From CAZIOH01 sp964540815 (lineage in GTDB: Bacteria > Myxococcota_A > Polyangia > Fen-1088), in the NCBI GenBank assembly GCA_964540815.1, contig CAZIOH010000075.1, positions 1 to 33,753 on the forward strand: 33,753 nt of DNA, written 5' to 3'. The position numbers and the translations under genes were made by a program. A model generated the notes under the pieces. It saw only the letters and a program-made list of their open reading frames with translations, was not told where the DNA came from and ran no database searches. Shown here in pieces: positions 5,936-15,273 of the stretch (the first letter of the stretch is position 1; each line of letters opens with the position of its first letter).

Positions 5936-8866
5936 ATGACCCAGACGCCCAGGTCCACCCAGTTCCCCGCGACCCGTTGGTGGGCCGCGCGAACGAGCCC
6001 GCTATCCGTCGTGGTGTTCGCCGTGCTCTGCGCGACGCCGTTGGCGACGGCCTTCGGCCAGTCGAGCGATCCGTCGAATCCTGCCGCCGGGGGCGCAGCC
6101 GGAGCTCCGGGCAGTGCACCGCCTGAGCGGCAGGGGAGGGCCGAAGCGGGGCCTCCCCCGGCATCACCGCCCACGCCACCGCCACCGCCACCGCCACTGC
6201 CGCTGGCGCCGGTTCCGCCTGCCGAGGGAGCGCTACCTCCTGCGCCGCCTCCTGTTCTGGCTCCCGTGCCGCCGGCCGCCCCGGCTCCGGCCCCCGCGAC
6301 GGCGGCTCCGGCTGCCAGCGCCGTGACGGTGCCAGCCCCGGTGGGCGCGCCTCCGTCGGCGCCGCCAGCTTCGGCCCCGGCATCTCCGGACGACGCGTCC
6401 ACCAAGGCGCTCTCCGCGCTGATCGTCACCGGGACGCGCACGACCTCGCGCACGGTCGTCGACTCCAACGTGCCGGTGGACGTGCTCTCCGCCGCCGATC
6501 TGCAGACCGCCGTCTCCTCCGATCTGAACGATCGCCTGGCCCAGGTCGTTCCGTCGTTCAATGTCCAGCGGCTGCCGCTCTTCGACGGCGCCATCTTCAA
6601 TCGCCCGGCCACGCTGCGCGGGCTGTCTCCCGATCAGACCCTGGTGCTCATCAACGGCAAGCGCCGGCATCGGTCGGCCTTCATCGACGTCACCGCTCAA
6701 GGCGCGCAGGCCGTCGATCTGTCCGAGATTCCGCTGGCCGCCATCGATCACATCGAGGTGCTGCGCGACGGGGCGTCGGCGCAGTACGGCTCGGACGCCA
6801 TCGCGGGCGTCATCAACATCATCCTCAAGGATCGCCCCGGCTTCACCGGCTACGCCGAGCTCGGGCAGTACTATGCGGGGGATGGCCTCGGCTATCAGGT
6901 CGGGGGCAATGGCGGAGTCCCGCTCGGGGATCGCGGGACCTTGAACTTGAGCTTCGAGTACGCCAGCAGCGACGCCACCTCGCGCAGCAACCAGCGCCCG
7001 AACGCGGCAGCTCTGATCGCCGCGGGGAATACCTACGTGCAGCAGCCGGCGGTGCAGCGCTTCGGTCAGCCCGATGTGTGGACCTTGCGCACCTTCCTCA
7101 ACGCCAAATACAAGCTCGCCGACCAGCTCGAGGCCTACACGTTTGGAAGCTTCGGCTCCGGCTGGGGCGAGAACGATTTCAACTACCGCAACCCCAACCA
7201 GGGCTCGGTCTTCAAGTCGGGTCAAAGCGCCGACCTGCTGGCCACCAACCTCGCGACCGTGCCCGCCATCTACCAGACCTGGTACAACAACTCCCCGGCC
7301 GTGCTGTCGGGATATCCTGGAGGCTTCACCCCGCGCTTCTCGGCCTACACCTACGACGGCTCGGCGGCCCTCGGACTGCGCGGCAGCTTCACCCCGGACT
7401 TCAGCTGGGATGCGAGCGGGCGCTGGGGCCTCAACCGGATTCGCTACCACATCCGCGACACCATCAACGCCTCGGAGGGCCCCTATTCTTCCAAGGAGTT
7501 CGACGACGGGACGCGCCGCCAAAACGAGTGGGGGGGCAACCTCGACTTCAACTACTACCTGAACCCCGGCGGATCCATTCGCCCGATCAACGTGGCGTTC
7601 GGAGGCGAGGTCCGCGGCGAGAGCTATCACGTCGGGGTGGGAGACCCGGCCTCTTATGACATCGGGCCGCTCGGGGTGATCGGGCTCAGCGGCGGCTCCA
7701 ATGGGTTCTTCGGGACCGGGCCCAGCCAGGCGGGCACCTGGAGCCGAACCAGCGGCGCCGGCTACGTCGATCTCGAGTCGGACGTGACCAAGCGGTTCAA
7801 CCTGGATCTGGCTGGGCGCTTCGAGGGCTACTCCGACGTTGGCTCCACCTTGAACGGCAAGGCCGCGGCGCGCCTCACTGTCTTCGACGGGTTCAACCTG
7901 CGCGGCGCAGTCAGCACGGGCTTCCGCGCGCCCACCCCCGGTCAACAAAACCTGACCAACACCAACCAGTTTCCGAGCCCCGATGGCGCGGCCATCTTGA
8001 CCAACGGGACCATCCCGGCGACCAACCCGATCGCCGCGGTGGTGGGGGGCAAGCAGCTCAAGCCCGAGAAGTCCATCAACTTCAGCCTGGGCTTCGTCGC
8101 CCAGTTGGTGGACCACCTCACGTTCTCGGCCGACGGCTACATCATCATCATCCACGACCGGATCGGTGTGTCTCAGCAATACAGCCTGACGCCCGACCAG
8201 CAAGCGACGCTGGTGGCCTCGGGGGTGGCCGCGGCGCAGGGGCTCACCAGCTTCAACTTCTTCACCAACGGGTTCTCCACCCGCACCTCCGGGCTCGACC
8301 TGGTGCTCAGTTACCGCACCGATCTGGCGGCCAGCCAGCGCCTCGGCATCACGGCGGCCGCCAACTTCAACCAGACCAAGGTCACGGACTTCGATCCCGG
8401 GGTGATCTCGGCCAACCAACAGCAATACCAGGAGGACCGACTGCCGAAGCAGGTCGCCACCCTGTCCGCCGACTACGGTCTCGCGCGGTTCGACGTGTTC
8501 GCACGGGCCCGCTACTACGGGTCGTGGACCGAGCCCTTCAGCCCGTACACGGACAATGCGGGCACGATCGTGGCGCAGACCAAGAGCGAGCTCGTGTTCA
8601 ATCAGACCTTTGGTCAGCGGGTGTTCTTCGATCTCGCCTTGTCGTACACCTTTGCCGCTCGGGCGGGGGCAAATCCGGGGAAAGTGCGGGCGACCATCGG
8701 AGCCGAGAACATCTTCGACACCTATCCCGACAAGGCCAAGTACCCCAACACGCTGGCCGACGCCGCCGCCGGGAATATCCCCAGCAACGGCCGGGTCTAT
8801 CCGAGCCAGCGTCCCTACGAGTCGGATGGCGGGCGGTACTACGCCCGGCTGGCCTTCGACTTCTGA
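5936..8866 (+). CDS. TonB-dependent receptor with Pro/Ala-rich N-terminal extension
   Basis: This complete 976-residue outer-membrane receptor imports a substrate by TonB energy. A signal peptide covers about residues 1-41. A stretch of about 100 residues dominated by Pro and Ala follows, including a run of eight Pro. A TonB-box-like segment ALSALIVTGTRTTS then precedes the plug (VPVDVLSAADLQ, LINGKRRHRSAFID, IEVLRDGASAQYGSDAIAGVIN). The barrel ends with AENIFDTYPDKAKYPN and a terminal Phe. The C-terminus resembles the partial receptor at the window start, so two related receptors bracket the oxidase genes. The Pro-rich spacer is not a usual receptor domain; it may span the periplasm or cell wall. 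The substrate is unknown. Confidence 0.95.
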   Translation: MTQTPRSTQFPATRWWAARTSPLSVVVFAVLCATPLATAFGQSSDPSNPAAGGAAGAPGSAPPERQGRAEAGPPPASPPTPPPPPPPLPLAPVPPAEGALPPAPPPVLAPVPPAAPAPAPATAAPAASAVTVPAPVGAPPSAPPASAPASPDDASTKALSALIVTGTRTTSRTVVDSNVPVDVLSAADLQTAVSSDLNDRLAQVVPSFNVQRLPLFDGAIFNRPATLRGLSPDQTLVLINGKRRHRSAFIDVTAQGAQAVDLSEIPLAAIDHIEVLRDGASAQYGSDAIAGVINIILKDRPGFTGYAELGQYYAGDGLGYQVGGNGGVPLGDRGTLNLSFEYASSDATSRSNQRPNAAALIAAGNTYVQQPAVQRFGQPDVWTLRTFLNAKYKLADQLEAYTFGSFGSGWGENDFNYRNPNQGSVFKSGQSADLLATNLATVPAIYQTWYNNSPAVLSGYPGGFTPRFSAYTYDGSAALGLRGSFTPDFSWDASGRWGLNRIRYHIRDTINASEGPYSSKEFDDGTRRQNEWGGNLDFNYYLNPGGSIRPINVAFGGEVRGESYHVGVGDPASYDIGPLGVIGLSGGSNGFFGTGPSQAGTWSRTSGAGYVDLESDVTKRFNLDLAGRFEGYSDVGSTLNGKAAARLTVFDGFNLRGAVSTGFRAPTPGQQNLTNTNQFPSPDGAAILTNGTIPATNPIAAVVGGKQLKPEKSINFSLGFVAQLVDHLTFSADGYIIIIHDRIGVSQQYSLTPDQQATLVASGVAAAQGLTSFNFFTNGFSTRTSGLDLVLSYRTDLAASQRLGITAAANFNQTKVTDFDPGVISANQQQYQEDRLPKQVATLSADYGLARFDVFARARYYGSWTEPFSPYTDNAGTIVAQTKSELVFNQTFGQRVFFDLALSYTFAARAGANPGKVRATIGAENIFDTYPDKAKYPNTLADAAAGNIPSNGRVYPSQRPYESDGGRYYARLAFDF

Positions 8867-8913
8867 TCGCAAGGGATTGACACCCGAGACCGGAACGGAG
8901 AGGGTGAGCGTCG

Positions 8914-9993
8914 ATGCTTTTTGATTCGTTTCGGTTCCGGAATGGGGTGCAGGCGCGCAATCGGGCCTGGCTGGCGCCACTCACCAACATGCAGAGCGCG
9001 CCCGACGGCACGCTGTCGGACGACGAGCTGCACTTCCTCGAGCTGCGGGCCAAGGGCGGCTTCGGGGTGGTCGAGACCTGCGCGTCGCACGTGGCGCTCG
9101 ACGGCCAGGGCTGGCCGGGTGAGCTCGGGGTCTACGACGATCACCTGCTGCCTGGGCTCACGCGCCTCGCCTCGGCGCTGCGCGAGGGGGGCGCGCTCCC
9201 GCTGGTCCAGCTCTTCCACGGCGGACTGCGCGCCCCTTCGAAGCTGACCGGGCAGGCGCCGTGGAGCGCGTCGGCCGTGGAGGAGCCCGGGGCGGAGCCT
9301 TCGCGCGCGGCGAGCGGGGAGGACATCGCGCGGGTCATCGGGCAGTTTCGGGCGGCCGCCGTCCGCGCGCACGCGGCGGGCTTCGGTGGTGTCGAGCTGC
9401 ACGGGGCCCACGGTTATCTGCTCGGTCAGTTCCTGAGCGCGACCATCAACCTCCGGGCGGACGGGTGGGGCGGCGGGCTCGCCGGGCGGGCGCGGCTGCT
9501 CCGCGAGACGCTGCGGGCGGTGCGCGCCGCGGTGCCCCCTGCCTTCGTGGTCGGCGTGCGCCTCTCGCCCGAGGACCGCGGCAACGCGCGCGGCCTCGAT
9601 CTCGACGAGTCGATCGCGGTCGCGCGCTGGTTGGCGGAGGACGGTGCGGACTTCATCCACCTGTCGCTCTGGGACGCGGCGAACAACACCTCCAAGCGCC
9701 CGGACCAGCACCCGTTGCCGCTCTTCCGGGCGGCGCTCCCGGGCGATCTGCCGCTGGTCGCCGCCGGCAACATCTGGACCCTGGCCGACGCCGAGGCCGC
9801 GCTCGCCCGCGGTGCCGCTGCCGTGGCCATCGGCAAGGCCGCCATCGCCAACCCCGACTGGCCCGAGCGCGTTCGCGCTCCGGGGGATCACGTCCGCCGC
9901 CCCCCGCTCACCATCCCCGAGCTCCGCGCGCGGGGCCTGAACGCGACCTTTGCCGCCAACATGCGCAACTGGAAGGGCTTCGTCCTCGAGTGA
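8914..9993 (+). CDS. NADH:flavin oxidoreductase, Old Yellow Enzyme family
   Basis: This 359-residue FMN-dependent TIM-barrel enzyme has no signal peptide and is presumably cytoplasmic. Family features in order are the N-terminal NRAWLAPLTNM strand, VQLFHGG with Gln99 and His102, the active-site pair in ELHGAHGYLLGQFL (His163, His166), a ten-residue INLRADGWGG loop, and the phosphate-binding end VAAGNIW followed by AVAIGKAAIANPDWP. Such enzymes reduce activated C=C bonds or demethylate amines. A GGAG-type ribosome site lies 9-10 nt before ATG 8914, 47 nt after the receptor, so it may end the oxidation operon. It could further metabolise a product imported after periplasmic oxidation; that role is inferred. 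Confidence 0.9.
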   Translation: MLFDSFRFRNGVQARNRAWLAPLTNMQSAPDGTLSDDELHFLELRAKGGFGVVETCASHVALDGQGWPGELGVYDDHLLPGLTRLASALREGGALPLVQLFHGGLRAPSKLTGQAPWSASAVEEPGAEPSRAASGEDIARVIGQFRAAAVRAHAAGFGGVELHGAHGYLLGQFLSATINLRADGWGGGLAGRARLLRETLRAVRAAVPPAFVVGVRLSPEDRGNARGLDLDESIAVARWLAEDGADFIHLSLWDAANNTSKRPDQHPLPLFRAALPGDLPLVAAGNIWTLADAEAALARGAAAVAIGKAAIANPDWPERVRAPGDHVRRPPLTIPELRARGLNATFAANMRNWKGFVLE

Positions 9994-10057
9994 CCGACCC
10001 CGGTGGACCCAACGGGTCTCCAGGCTCCGTTCTTGCTGCGGTCTGAGCCCGCACACC

Positions 10058-11674
10058 ATGTCTCGACGAGAAGTGCCTGCCGGGTGCGGCGGACTGTTGC
10101 CCCACGTGCAGATCGGGCGTTGCGTTGCTCCGCGGGCAGCAACCCATGCCATGGCAGCCTCCCTCGCGACCCTGGCTGCCTTCGCTGTTCTCCTGGCGCC
10201 CAGCCTCGGCTGCAAGGGGAGGGCCTCGGCGCGGGGCGCGGACCCCGCGGCGGCCTCACCGCGGGTCTTGAAGTGGGCCACGGACTTCCCGCCCAACTGG
10301 GATCCGGTGGTCCAGGGCAGCGGCGGCGGCTTCCGGGTGCTGGCGCTGGCGTATGCGTCGCTCACGGAGATCGACGAGCAGGGCAACGCACGCCCGGGGC
10401 TCGCGCGATCGTGGGACTACAACTCGTCCGGCGACGAGGTCACCTTTCACCTTCGACCCGGGCTCCAGTTCTCCGACGGCACCCCGGTGAACGCCGAGGC
10501 GGTGAAGCTCTACCTCGAGCGGGCGAAGACCCAGGCCAATTCGGCCCTCGACGGGGATCTCACGTCGATCGCGTCGGTGCACACGGCTGGCGACCTCGAC
10601 GTCGTGCTCGAGCTCACCCAGGTCGACTACCAGATCCCCTTGCTCCTCGGGCAGCGGGTGGCCCAGATCCCCAGCCCCAGGGCGGCCCGCGACCCGAAGG
10701 CGCTGAACGCGTTTCCGGTAGGGGCCGGCCCCTTCACCGTGGTGGAGCTGGTCCCCGAGTCCCACGTCTTCCTGAAGAAGAACCCCGCCTACTGGAACGC
10801 CGCCAACGTCTTCATCGATGAAGTCAAGGTCTACGCAGGGGTCGACCCCGCCACGGTGGTCTCGTCGATCCAGACCGGCGTCTACGACTTCGCGGCGCTG
10901 CCGGCCAGCCAGGTGAAGGCGGCGGAGAAGGCCGGCCTCGACATCGTGGCCCACCCGGGCTTCAACGCGGCCAACCTCGCCATCAACATCCACAAGAAAC
11001 CCTTCGACGATCCCGCGGTGCTGCTGGCGGTCCGGCACGCGATCAACCGCCAGGAGATCGCCGACAAGGTCACGCTCGGCTACGGCAGCGCCACCAATCA
11101 ACCCTTCCCGAGGGGGTACATCGCGTACGACGAGCAGTCCGAGAACCTGTGGCCCTACGATCCGGCGAAGGCCCGGCGGATCCTGGGCGACGCCGGCTAT
11201 ACCCCCGGACAGATCGTCGTCGACTTCGTGCTCTCCGCGGCCAGCCCGGCCGCGGAGGTGATCCAGGCGCAGCTCGCCGCCATCGGAATCACCGCCCGGA
11301 TCTCGGTGGCGCCGAACTGGGCCCGCCCGTTCTTCGCGAAGGAGCTGGCGCTCTCGATCTACGGCACGACCGGGCGCGAATCTCCCGTCCAGACCTTGAC
11401 CGCGCACTTCGGTCCCAAGGGCCCACTCAACCTCAGCTCGCCCTTCGTGTCGCCCGAGTTCGAGGCGGCGATTCGTCGGGCGCGTGAGACGCCGCTCGAC
11501 GCCCCCGACTACGCCCAGAACCTCAAGCTGGCGACGCGGGCGGCCCTCGCGACCTCTCCGACCATCTTCACGTACAGCCAGCCCACGCTGTTCGTGAAGA
11601 GCGCGCGGGTGTCGAAGATCCCCGCCATCCCAGGGCAAGTGCACTGGACCGGCGTGCGGGTAGGATCGCCGTGA
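10058..11674 (+). CDS. ABC transporter substrate-binding protein, peptide/nickel family (SBP_bac_5)
   Basis: This extracytoplasmic solute-binding protein belongs to an oligopeptide/dipeptide-type importer (538 residues from ATG 10058). The hydrophobic segment ASLATLAAFAVLLAPSLGC ends at a Cys, so a lipoprotein is likely though the lipobox is not ideal. Family segments include LTEIDEQGNARPGLARSWDY, VTFHLRPGLQFSDGTPVNAEAV, NPAYWN and VRHAINRQEIADKV. The start is uncertain: ATG 10151 sits right before the hydrophobic stretch but lacks an n-region charge, GTG 10106 is possible, and none has a clear Shine-Dalgarno. The last codons overlap the permease start as GTGA. The substrate could be a peptide, nickel complex or opine; none is assigned. 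Confidence 0.9.
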   Translation: MSRREVPAGCGGLLPHVQIGRCVAPRAATHAMAASLATLAAFAVLLAPSLGCKGRASARGADPAAASPRVLKWATDFPPNWDPVVQGSGGGFRVLALAYASLTEIDEQGNARPGLARSWDYNSSGDEVTFHLRPGLQFSDGTPVNAEAVKLYLERAKTQANSALDGDLTSIASVHTAGDLDVVLELTQVDYQIPLLLGQRVAQIPSPRAARDPKALNAFPVGAGPFTVVELVPESHVFLKKNPAYWNAANVFIDEVKVYAGVDPATVVSSIQTGVYDFAALPASQVKAAEKAGLDIVAHPGFNAANLAINIHKKPFDDPAVLLAVRHAINRQEIADKVTLGYGSATNQPFPRGYIAYDEQSENLWPYDPAKARRILGDAGYTPGQIVVDFVLSAASPAAEVIQAQLAAIGITARISVAPNWARPFFAKELALSIYGTTGRESPVQTLTAHFGPKGPLNLSSPFVSPEFEAAIRRARETPLDAPDYAQNLKLATRAALATSPTIFTYSQPTLFVKSARVSKIPAIPGQVHWTGVRVGSP

Positions 11675-12654
11675 CGCGGCTGCGACGGTCTGGGCGCGGG
11701 CTCCTGCGCTCGCTCGCGGCGTTGATTCAAATGCTCCTGCCCGTGCTCCTCCTCGGGACGTTCGTCACCTACCTGCTCGGGGTGCTGAGCGGCCTCAGCC
11801 CCGCGCACCTTCAGCTCGGCGAGTCCGCCACACCGGCGGCGGTGGCACGCCTAGAGCACGAGTGGGGGCTCGATCGCCCGTTCCTCGTGCAATACCTCGC
11901 GTGGCTGCGTGGTCTCGGCGGCGGCGAGCTCGGTCTCAGCTGGTACAACGGCCGGCGTGTGGCCGGGCTCCTGGCCTCGCGCGCCGTCATCAGCCTCTCG
12001 GTCGCTGGCCTGGCCCTGGTGATCGGCGTCGGGCTGGGGTCCGTCCTCGGCACGGTAGCGGCGCTGCGCCAGACCTCGTGGATCGATCGCGCCATCACCG
12101 CCTTCACCACCTTCATCTCGGTGATGCCCTCGTTCGTCGTGGGGATCGCCCTGGTGGCGATCTTCGCGGTGGGACTCGGCCTGCTGCCTTCGGCCGGGTA
12201 CCTCCCGCTCGAGGATGGCGTGTGGCCATGGCTCAGCCACCTCCTCCTGCCGGCGCTGGCGCTGAGCTGCGACACCGTCGCGGACCTGGCGCGGCAGCTG
12301 CGGGTGGGCCTGGTGGGGGTGCTCGGCGAGAACCACGTGACGGGCGCGCGGCTCCGCGGCCTCGGAGAAGTCCGCATCTTCCTGGTCCACGTCCTGCCAA
12401 ACGCCCTCGGCCCGGCCCTCACCGTCCTCGGCATGAAGCTGCCGCACCTGCTCGGCGGCGCGGTGGTCACCGAGGCGGTGTTCGGCCTGCCGGGCTACGG
12501 CCGCTTCGCCAACGAGTCGGCGCTGCGAGGCGACGTGCCGGCGGTGCAAGGGGTGCTCGTGGTGTCCGTCGTGCTGGTGGTGGTATTCAACCTGCTCGTG
12601 AACGTGCTCCTCGCGCGCCTCGTGCCCGCCGCCAGGCGAGGGGGCTCGCCGTGA
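11671..12654 (+). CDS. ABC importer permease, DppB/OppB family
   Basis: This inner-membrane permease of 327 residues has about six transmembrane segments. The first (QMLLPVLLLGTFVTYLLGVL) is followed by the periplasmic segment with EWGLDRPFLVQYLAWL typical of DppB. The EAA loop that contacts the ATPase is ARLRGLGEVRIFLVHVLPNAL, and the family segment TEAVFGLPGYGRF follows. GTG 11671 overlaps the binding-protein stop by 4 nt. The stop overlaps the next gene (TGATG at 12652-12656). It is the partner of the permease half of the downstream fusion. Confidence 0.93.
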   Translation: MTRLRRSGRGLLRSLAALIQMLLPVLLLGTFVTYLLGVLSGLSPAHLQLGESATPAAVARLEHEWGLDRPFLVQYLAWLRGLGGGELGLSWYNGRRVAGLLASRAVISLSVAGLALVIGVGLGSVLGTVAALRQTSWIDRAITAFTTFISVMPSFVVGIALVAIFAVGLGLLPSAGYLPLEDGVWPWLSHLLLPALALSCDTVADLARQLRVGLVGVLGENHVTGARLRGLGEVRIFLVHVLPNALGPALTVLGMKLPHLLGGAVVTEAVFGLPGYGRFANESALRGDVPAVQGVLVVSVVLVVVFNLLVNVLLARLVPAARRGGSP

Positions 12655-14417
12655 TGCTGCTGCGTCGCCTGTGGCGCCTGCGGAGTGCGCGGCTGGCGCT
12701 CGGGCTCCTCACGGTGGTGGCGGCGCTCGCCCTCTTCGGACCTCTGCTCGAGCCCCAGTCCCCCCTGGCCGGCTCCTCCGCCGTGCTGGCCCACCCGTCG
12801 GCCGCGCACCTCCTCGGGACCGACTACCTCGGCCGCGACGTCCTCAGCCGGTTGCTGGCGGGATCGCCGGTCAGCGTGCTCGGCGCGGTGATGGTGGCGC
12901 TCATCGCGCTCGTCGTCGGCACGATCCCCGGGATCCTGTCGGTCTACCTGGGGCCGGCCTTCGAGTGGATCACCTTGCGGGTGGTGGACACGTTGATCGC
13001 GCTGCCGTTCCTGCTGTTTGCGGTCTCGATGACCGCGCTCATCGGCAACGGCATCACCGAGGCGCTGGTGACCGTCGGGATCCTGGTGGCTCCGCAGTAC
13101 TACCGCGTGGCGCGGGCCGCGGCGCTCTCGGTGGTGCGCTCGGAGTACGTCGAGGCGGCGACCATCGCCGGTGCGTCCGTGGGTTGGATCATCCGGAAGC
13201 ACTTCTCGGCCAAGGTCATCCCGCCCGTGGCGGTCGCGCTGGCCAGTACCATGGGCAACGGCCTCGTGGTGGTGGCCAGCTTGACCTTCCTCGGGATCGG
13301 CGTGCGGCCACCGGAGCCGACCTGGGGCGGGCTCCTCGCCTCCGATCTCGACTACCTCGCCTACCAGCCGTACGCCCCGCTCTTCCCCACGGCGCTGATC
13401 CTGGCCACGGTGTGGGCCTTCAACTTGCTGGCGGACGCGCTGCGGGACGTGACGGGGCAATCGGGTCGGGTGCTGGTCGAGCGAGGCGCCGAGCGACGAC
13501 CCGACCAGGCAGCCGCGCCGCCGGGCCCGCGCACGGCGCCCGCCGCCGCACCCGGCGGAATTGGCACCGCCGCGCCCGACGCCGTGCTGACGGTCGACGC
13601 TCTCCGGATCGCCAACCGAGCGACGGGAGAGGAGCTGGTAGAGGGGGTGACTTTCTCGCTCCGCCGGGGGCAGGTCCTCGGCATCTTGGGCGAATCAGGG
13701 AGCGGCAAGACGCTCACCTGCAAGGCTATCCTCGGCATCTTGCCGCCTGGCTTCCAGGTCTCGGGTGGCGGTATCGCGCTCGGCGGGCGCGACATCGCCG
13801 GCTTCACGCGGGCCGACTGGAGCGCCGCCCGCGGGGTGCGGGTCGCGGCGGTGTTTCAGGATCCGGGGTCGTACCTCAACCCCTCCCAGCGGGTCGGCAG
13901 ACAGGTCGAGGAGATCTTTCGCCTCAAGAAGCACCTGCGACGGCGGGAGGCGAGGGCGCGGGTGCTGGCGCTGTTCGAGGCGCTGCACCTGCGCGATCCC
14001 GAGCGCGTCTTCGAGCAATACCCGCACGAGCTCTCGGGTGGCATGCTCCAGCGGGTCCTGATCGCCTCCGCCATCGCCCTCGACCCGGCGGTCCTGATCG
14101 CGGACGAGGCGACCACCGCCCTCGATGTCACCGTCCAGGCCGAGATCCTCGATCTGCTGCTCGACCTCAGGGACCGGATGGGGCTCGCGCTGGTGCTGGT
14201 CTCGCACGATCTGGCGGTGGTGGCGCAGCTCTGCGAGGAGGTGCTGGTGATGAGGTCGGGCCAGGTCGTCGAGCGCGGCCCGGTGAGCGAGATCCTGAGG
14301 CGACCTCGTCACGAGTACACCCGCCTCCTCGTCGCCGACCACCACCGCTACGGCCTCGAGCGGCCGGCGCGGGACGCCTCCGCCCCGAGGAGCGAGGGGA
14401 TCGAGCATGTCTCCTGA
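12654..14417 (+). CDS. Fused ABC importer permease (DppC type) and ATPase (DppD type)
   Basis: This 587-residue protein joins two functions usually encoded separately. Residues 1-280 are a DppC/OppC permease (HLLGTDYLGRDVLSRLLAGS, EAA loop EAATIAGASVGWIIRKHF, FLGIGVRPPEPTWGGLL). A Pro/Ala-rich linker of about 40 residues follows, then an ATP-binding domain with Walker A GESGSGKT (346-353), signature LSGGM (460-464), Walker B VLIADE with catalytic Glu485, and H-loop VLVSHD. ATG 12654 overlaps the upstream stop by 1 nt; GTG 12651 directly before it is an alternative. The 3' end overlaps the next ATPase gene by 11 nt. The frame is open across the linker, so this is a true fusion. Confidence 0.93.
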   Translation: MLLRRLWRLRSARLALGLLTVVAALALFGPLLEPQSPLAGSSAVLAHPSAAHLLGTDYLGRDVLSRLLAGSPVSVLGAVMVALIALVVGTIPGILSVYLGPAFEWITLRVVDTLIALPFLLFAVSMTALIGNGITEALVTVGILVAPQYYRVARAAALSVVRSEYVEAATIAGASVGWIIRKHFSAKVIPPVAVALASTMGNGLVVVASLTFLGIGVRPPEPTWGGLLASDLDYLAYQPYAPLFPTALILATVWAFNLLADALRDVTGQSGRVLVERGAERRPDQAAAPPGPRTAPAAAPGGIGTAAPDAVLTVDALRIANRATGEELVEGVTFSLRRGQVLGILGESGSGKTLTCKAILGILPPGFQVSGGGIALGGRDIAGFTRADWSAARGVRVAAVFQDPGSYLNPSQRVGRQVEEIFRLKKHLRRREARARVLALFEALHLRDPERVFEQYPHELSGGMLQRVLIASAIALDPAVLIADEATTALDVTVQAEILDLLLDLRDRMGLALVLVSHDLAVVAQLCEEVLVMRSGQVVERGPVSEILRRPRHEYTRLLVADHHRYGLERPARDASAPRSEGIEHVS

Positions 14418-15273
14418 GCCCGAGGCGCTCCTCGACATCGAGGGGCTCTCGGTGTCGTACGGGCACGGCCCGGCGGCCACCAGCGCTCTGCGCGGCGTCT
14501 CGTTGCGCCTGGGTCGCGGCGAAGCGGTGGGCCTCATCGGCGAGACCGGGTCGGGCAAGTCGACGCTGGCGCGGGCGGTGCTCGGGCTGGTCGCGCCCTC
14601 GGCGGGGCGGGTGACGCTCGCCGGCCAGGAGCTCACCGCGCTCGGCCCGCGGCAATGGAAGGACTTCCGTCGCCAGGGCGTCGTCCAGTACGTCTTCCAG
14701 GATCCCCTGCGGAGCCTCGATCCCGATCTCACCGTCGAGGACTCGATCGCGGAGCCGCTGCTGGTTCGCGGCGGTCGTGCCGGTGCCCTCTCCCGGTCGC
14801 GGGTGCGCGAGCTCGTGGGCGAGCAGCTGCGTCGCATGGGCCTCGGCGCCGTGCTCCTCGGGCGCCACCCCGGTGAGCTCTCGGGCGGGCAGCGGCAACG
14901 CGTGGCCATCGCCCGCGCGCTCATCACCGAGCCGCGGCTGCTGATCCTCGACGAGCCGGTGAGCGCGCTCGATGCCGCCAACCGGGCCCAGGTCCTGGAG
15001 CGCCTCTCGCAGCTGCGCCACGGCGGCGTGACCTTGCTCTTCATCTCGCACGATCTCGGATCGGTGGCCGGCCTCACCGATCGGATCGCCGTGCTCTACC
15101 GCGGCACCCTCGTCGAGGTGGACGCGGCCGATGCCATCGTCCAGCGCCCCTGGCACCCCTACACCCGGTTGCTGGTCGGCTCGGCTCCGACCTTGGCCCG
15201 GGGCGCGATCTCGCGCGAGCGACGCCAGCAGCTCCGCGCGGAGCTCTCCGCCGCGGGCGAACGCCTCACCTGA
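14407..15273 (+). CDS. ABC importer ATP-binding protein, DppF/OppF family
   Basis: This 288-residue ATPase is the second nucleotide-binding subunit of the peptide-type importer. It has Walker A GETGSGKST (45-53), the Q-loop in VFQDPLRSLDPDLT, signature LSGGQRQR (158-165), Walker B LLILDE with Glu183, H-loop FISHD, and the C-terminal WHPYTRLLVGSAPT of the oligopeptide ATPase family. ATG 14407 lies inside the end of the fused permease-ATPase gene (11 nt overlap), so translation is probably coupled. It ends the importer operon; a 273-nt gap follows. Confidence 0.94.
   Translation: MSPEPEALLDIEGLSVSYGHGPAATSALRGVSLRLGRGEAVGLIGETGSGKSTLARAVLGLVAPSAGRVTLAGQELTALGPRQWKDFRRQGVVQYVFQDPLRSLDPDLTVEDSIAEPLLVRGGRAGALSRSRVRELVGEQLRRMGLGAVLLGRHPGELSGGQRQRVAIARALITEPRLLILDEPVSALDAANRAQVLERLSQLRHGGVTLLFISHDLGSVAGLTDRIAVLYRGTLVEVDAADAIVQRPWHPYTRLLVGSAPTLARGAISRERRQQLRAELSAAGERLT

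Noticed and set aside
6233..8980. 915-codon reverse-strand open frame opposite the TonB receptor
   Set aside because: It is the antisense shadow of a clear receptor; its translation is Arg/Gly/Val-rich with no recognisable domain. High GC makes such shadows common.
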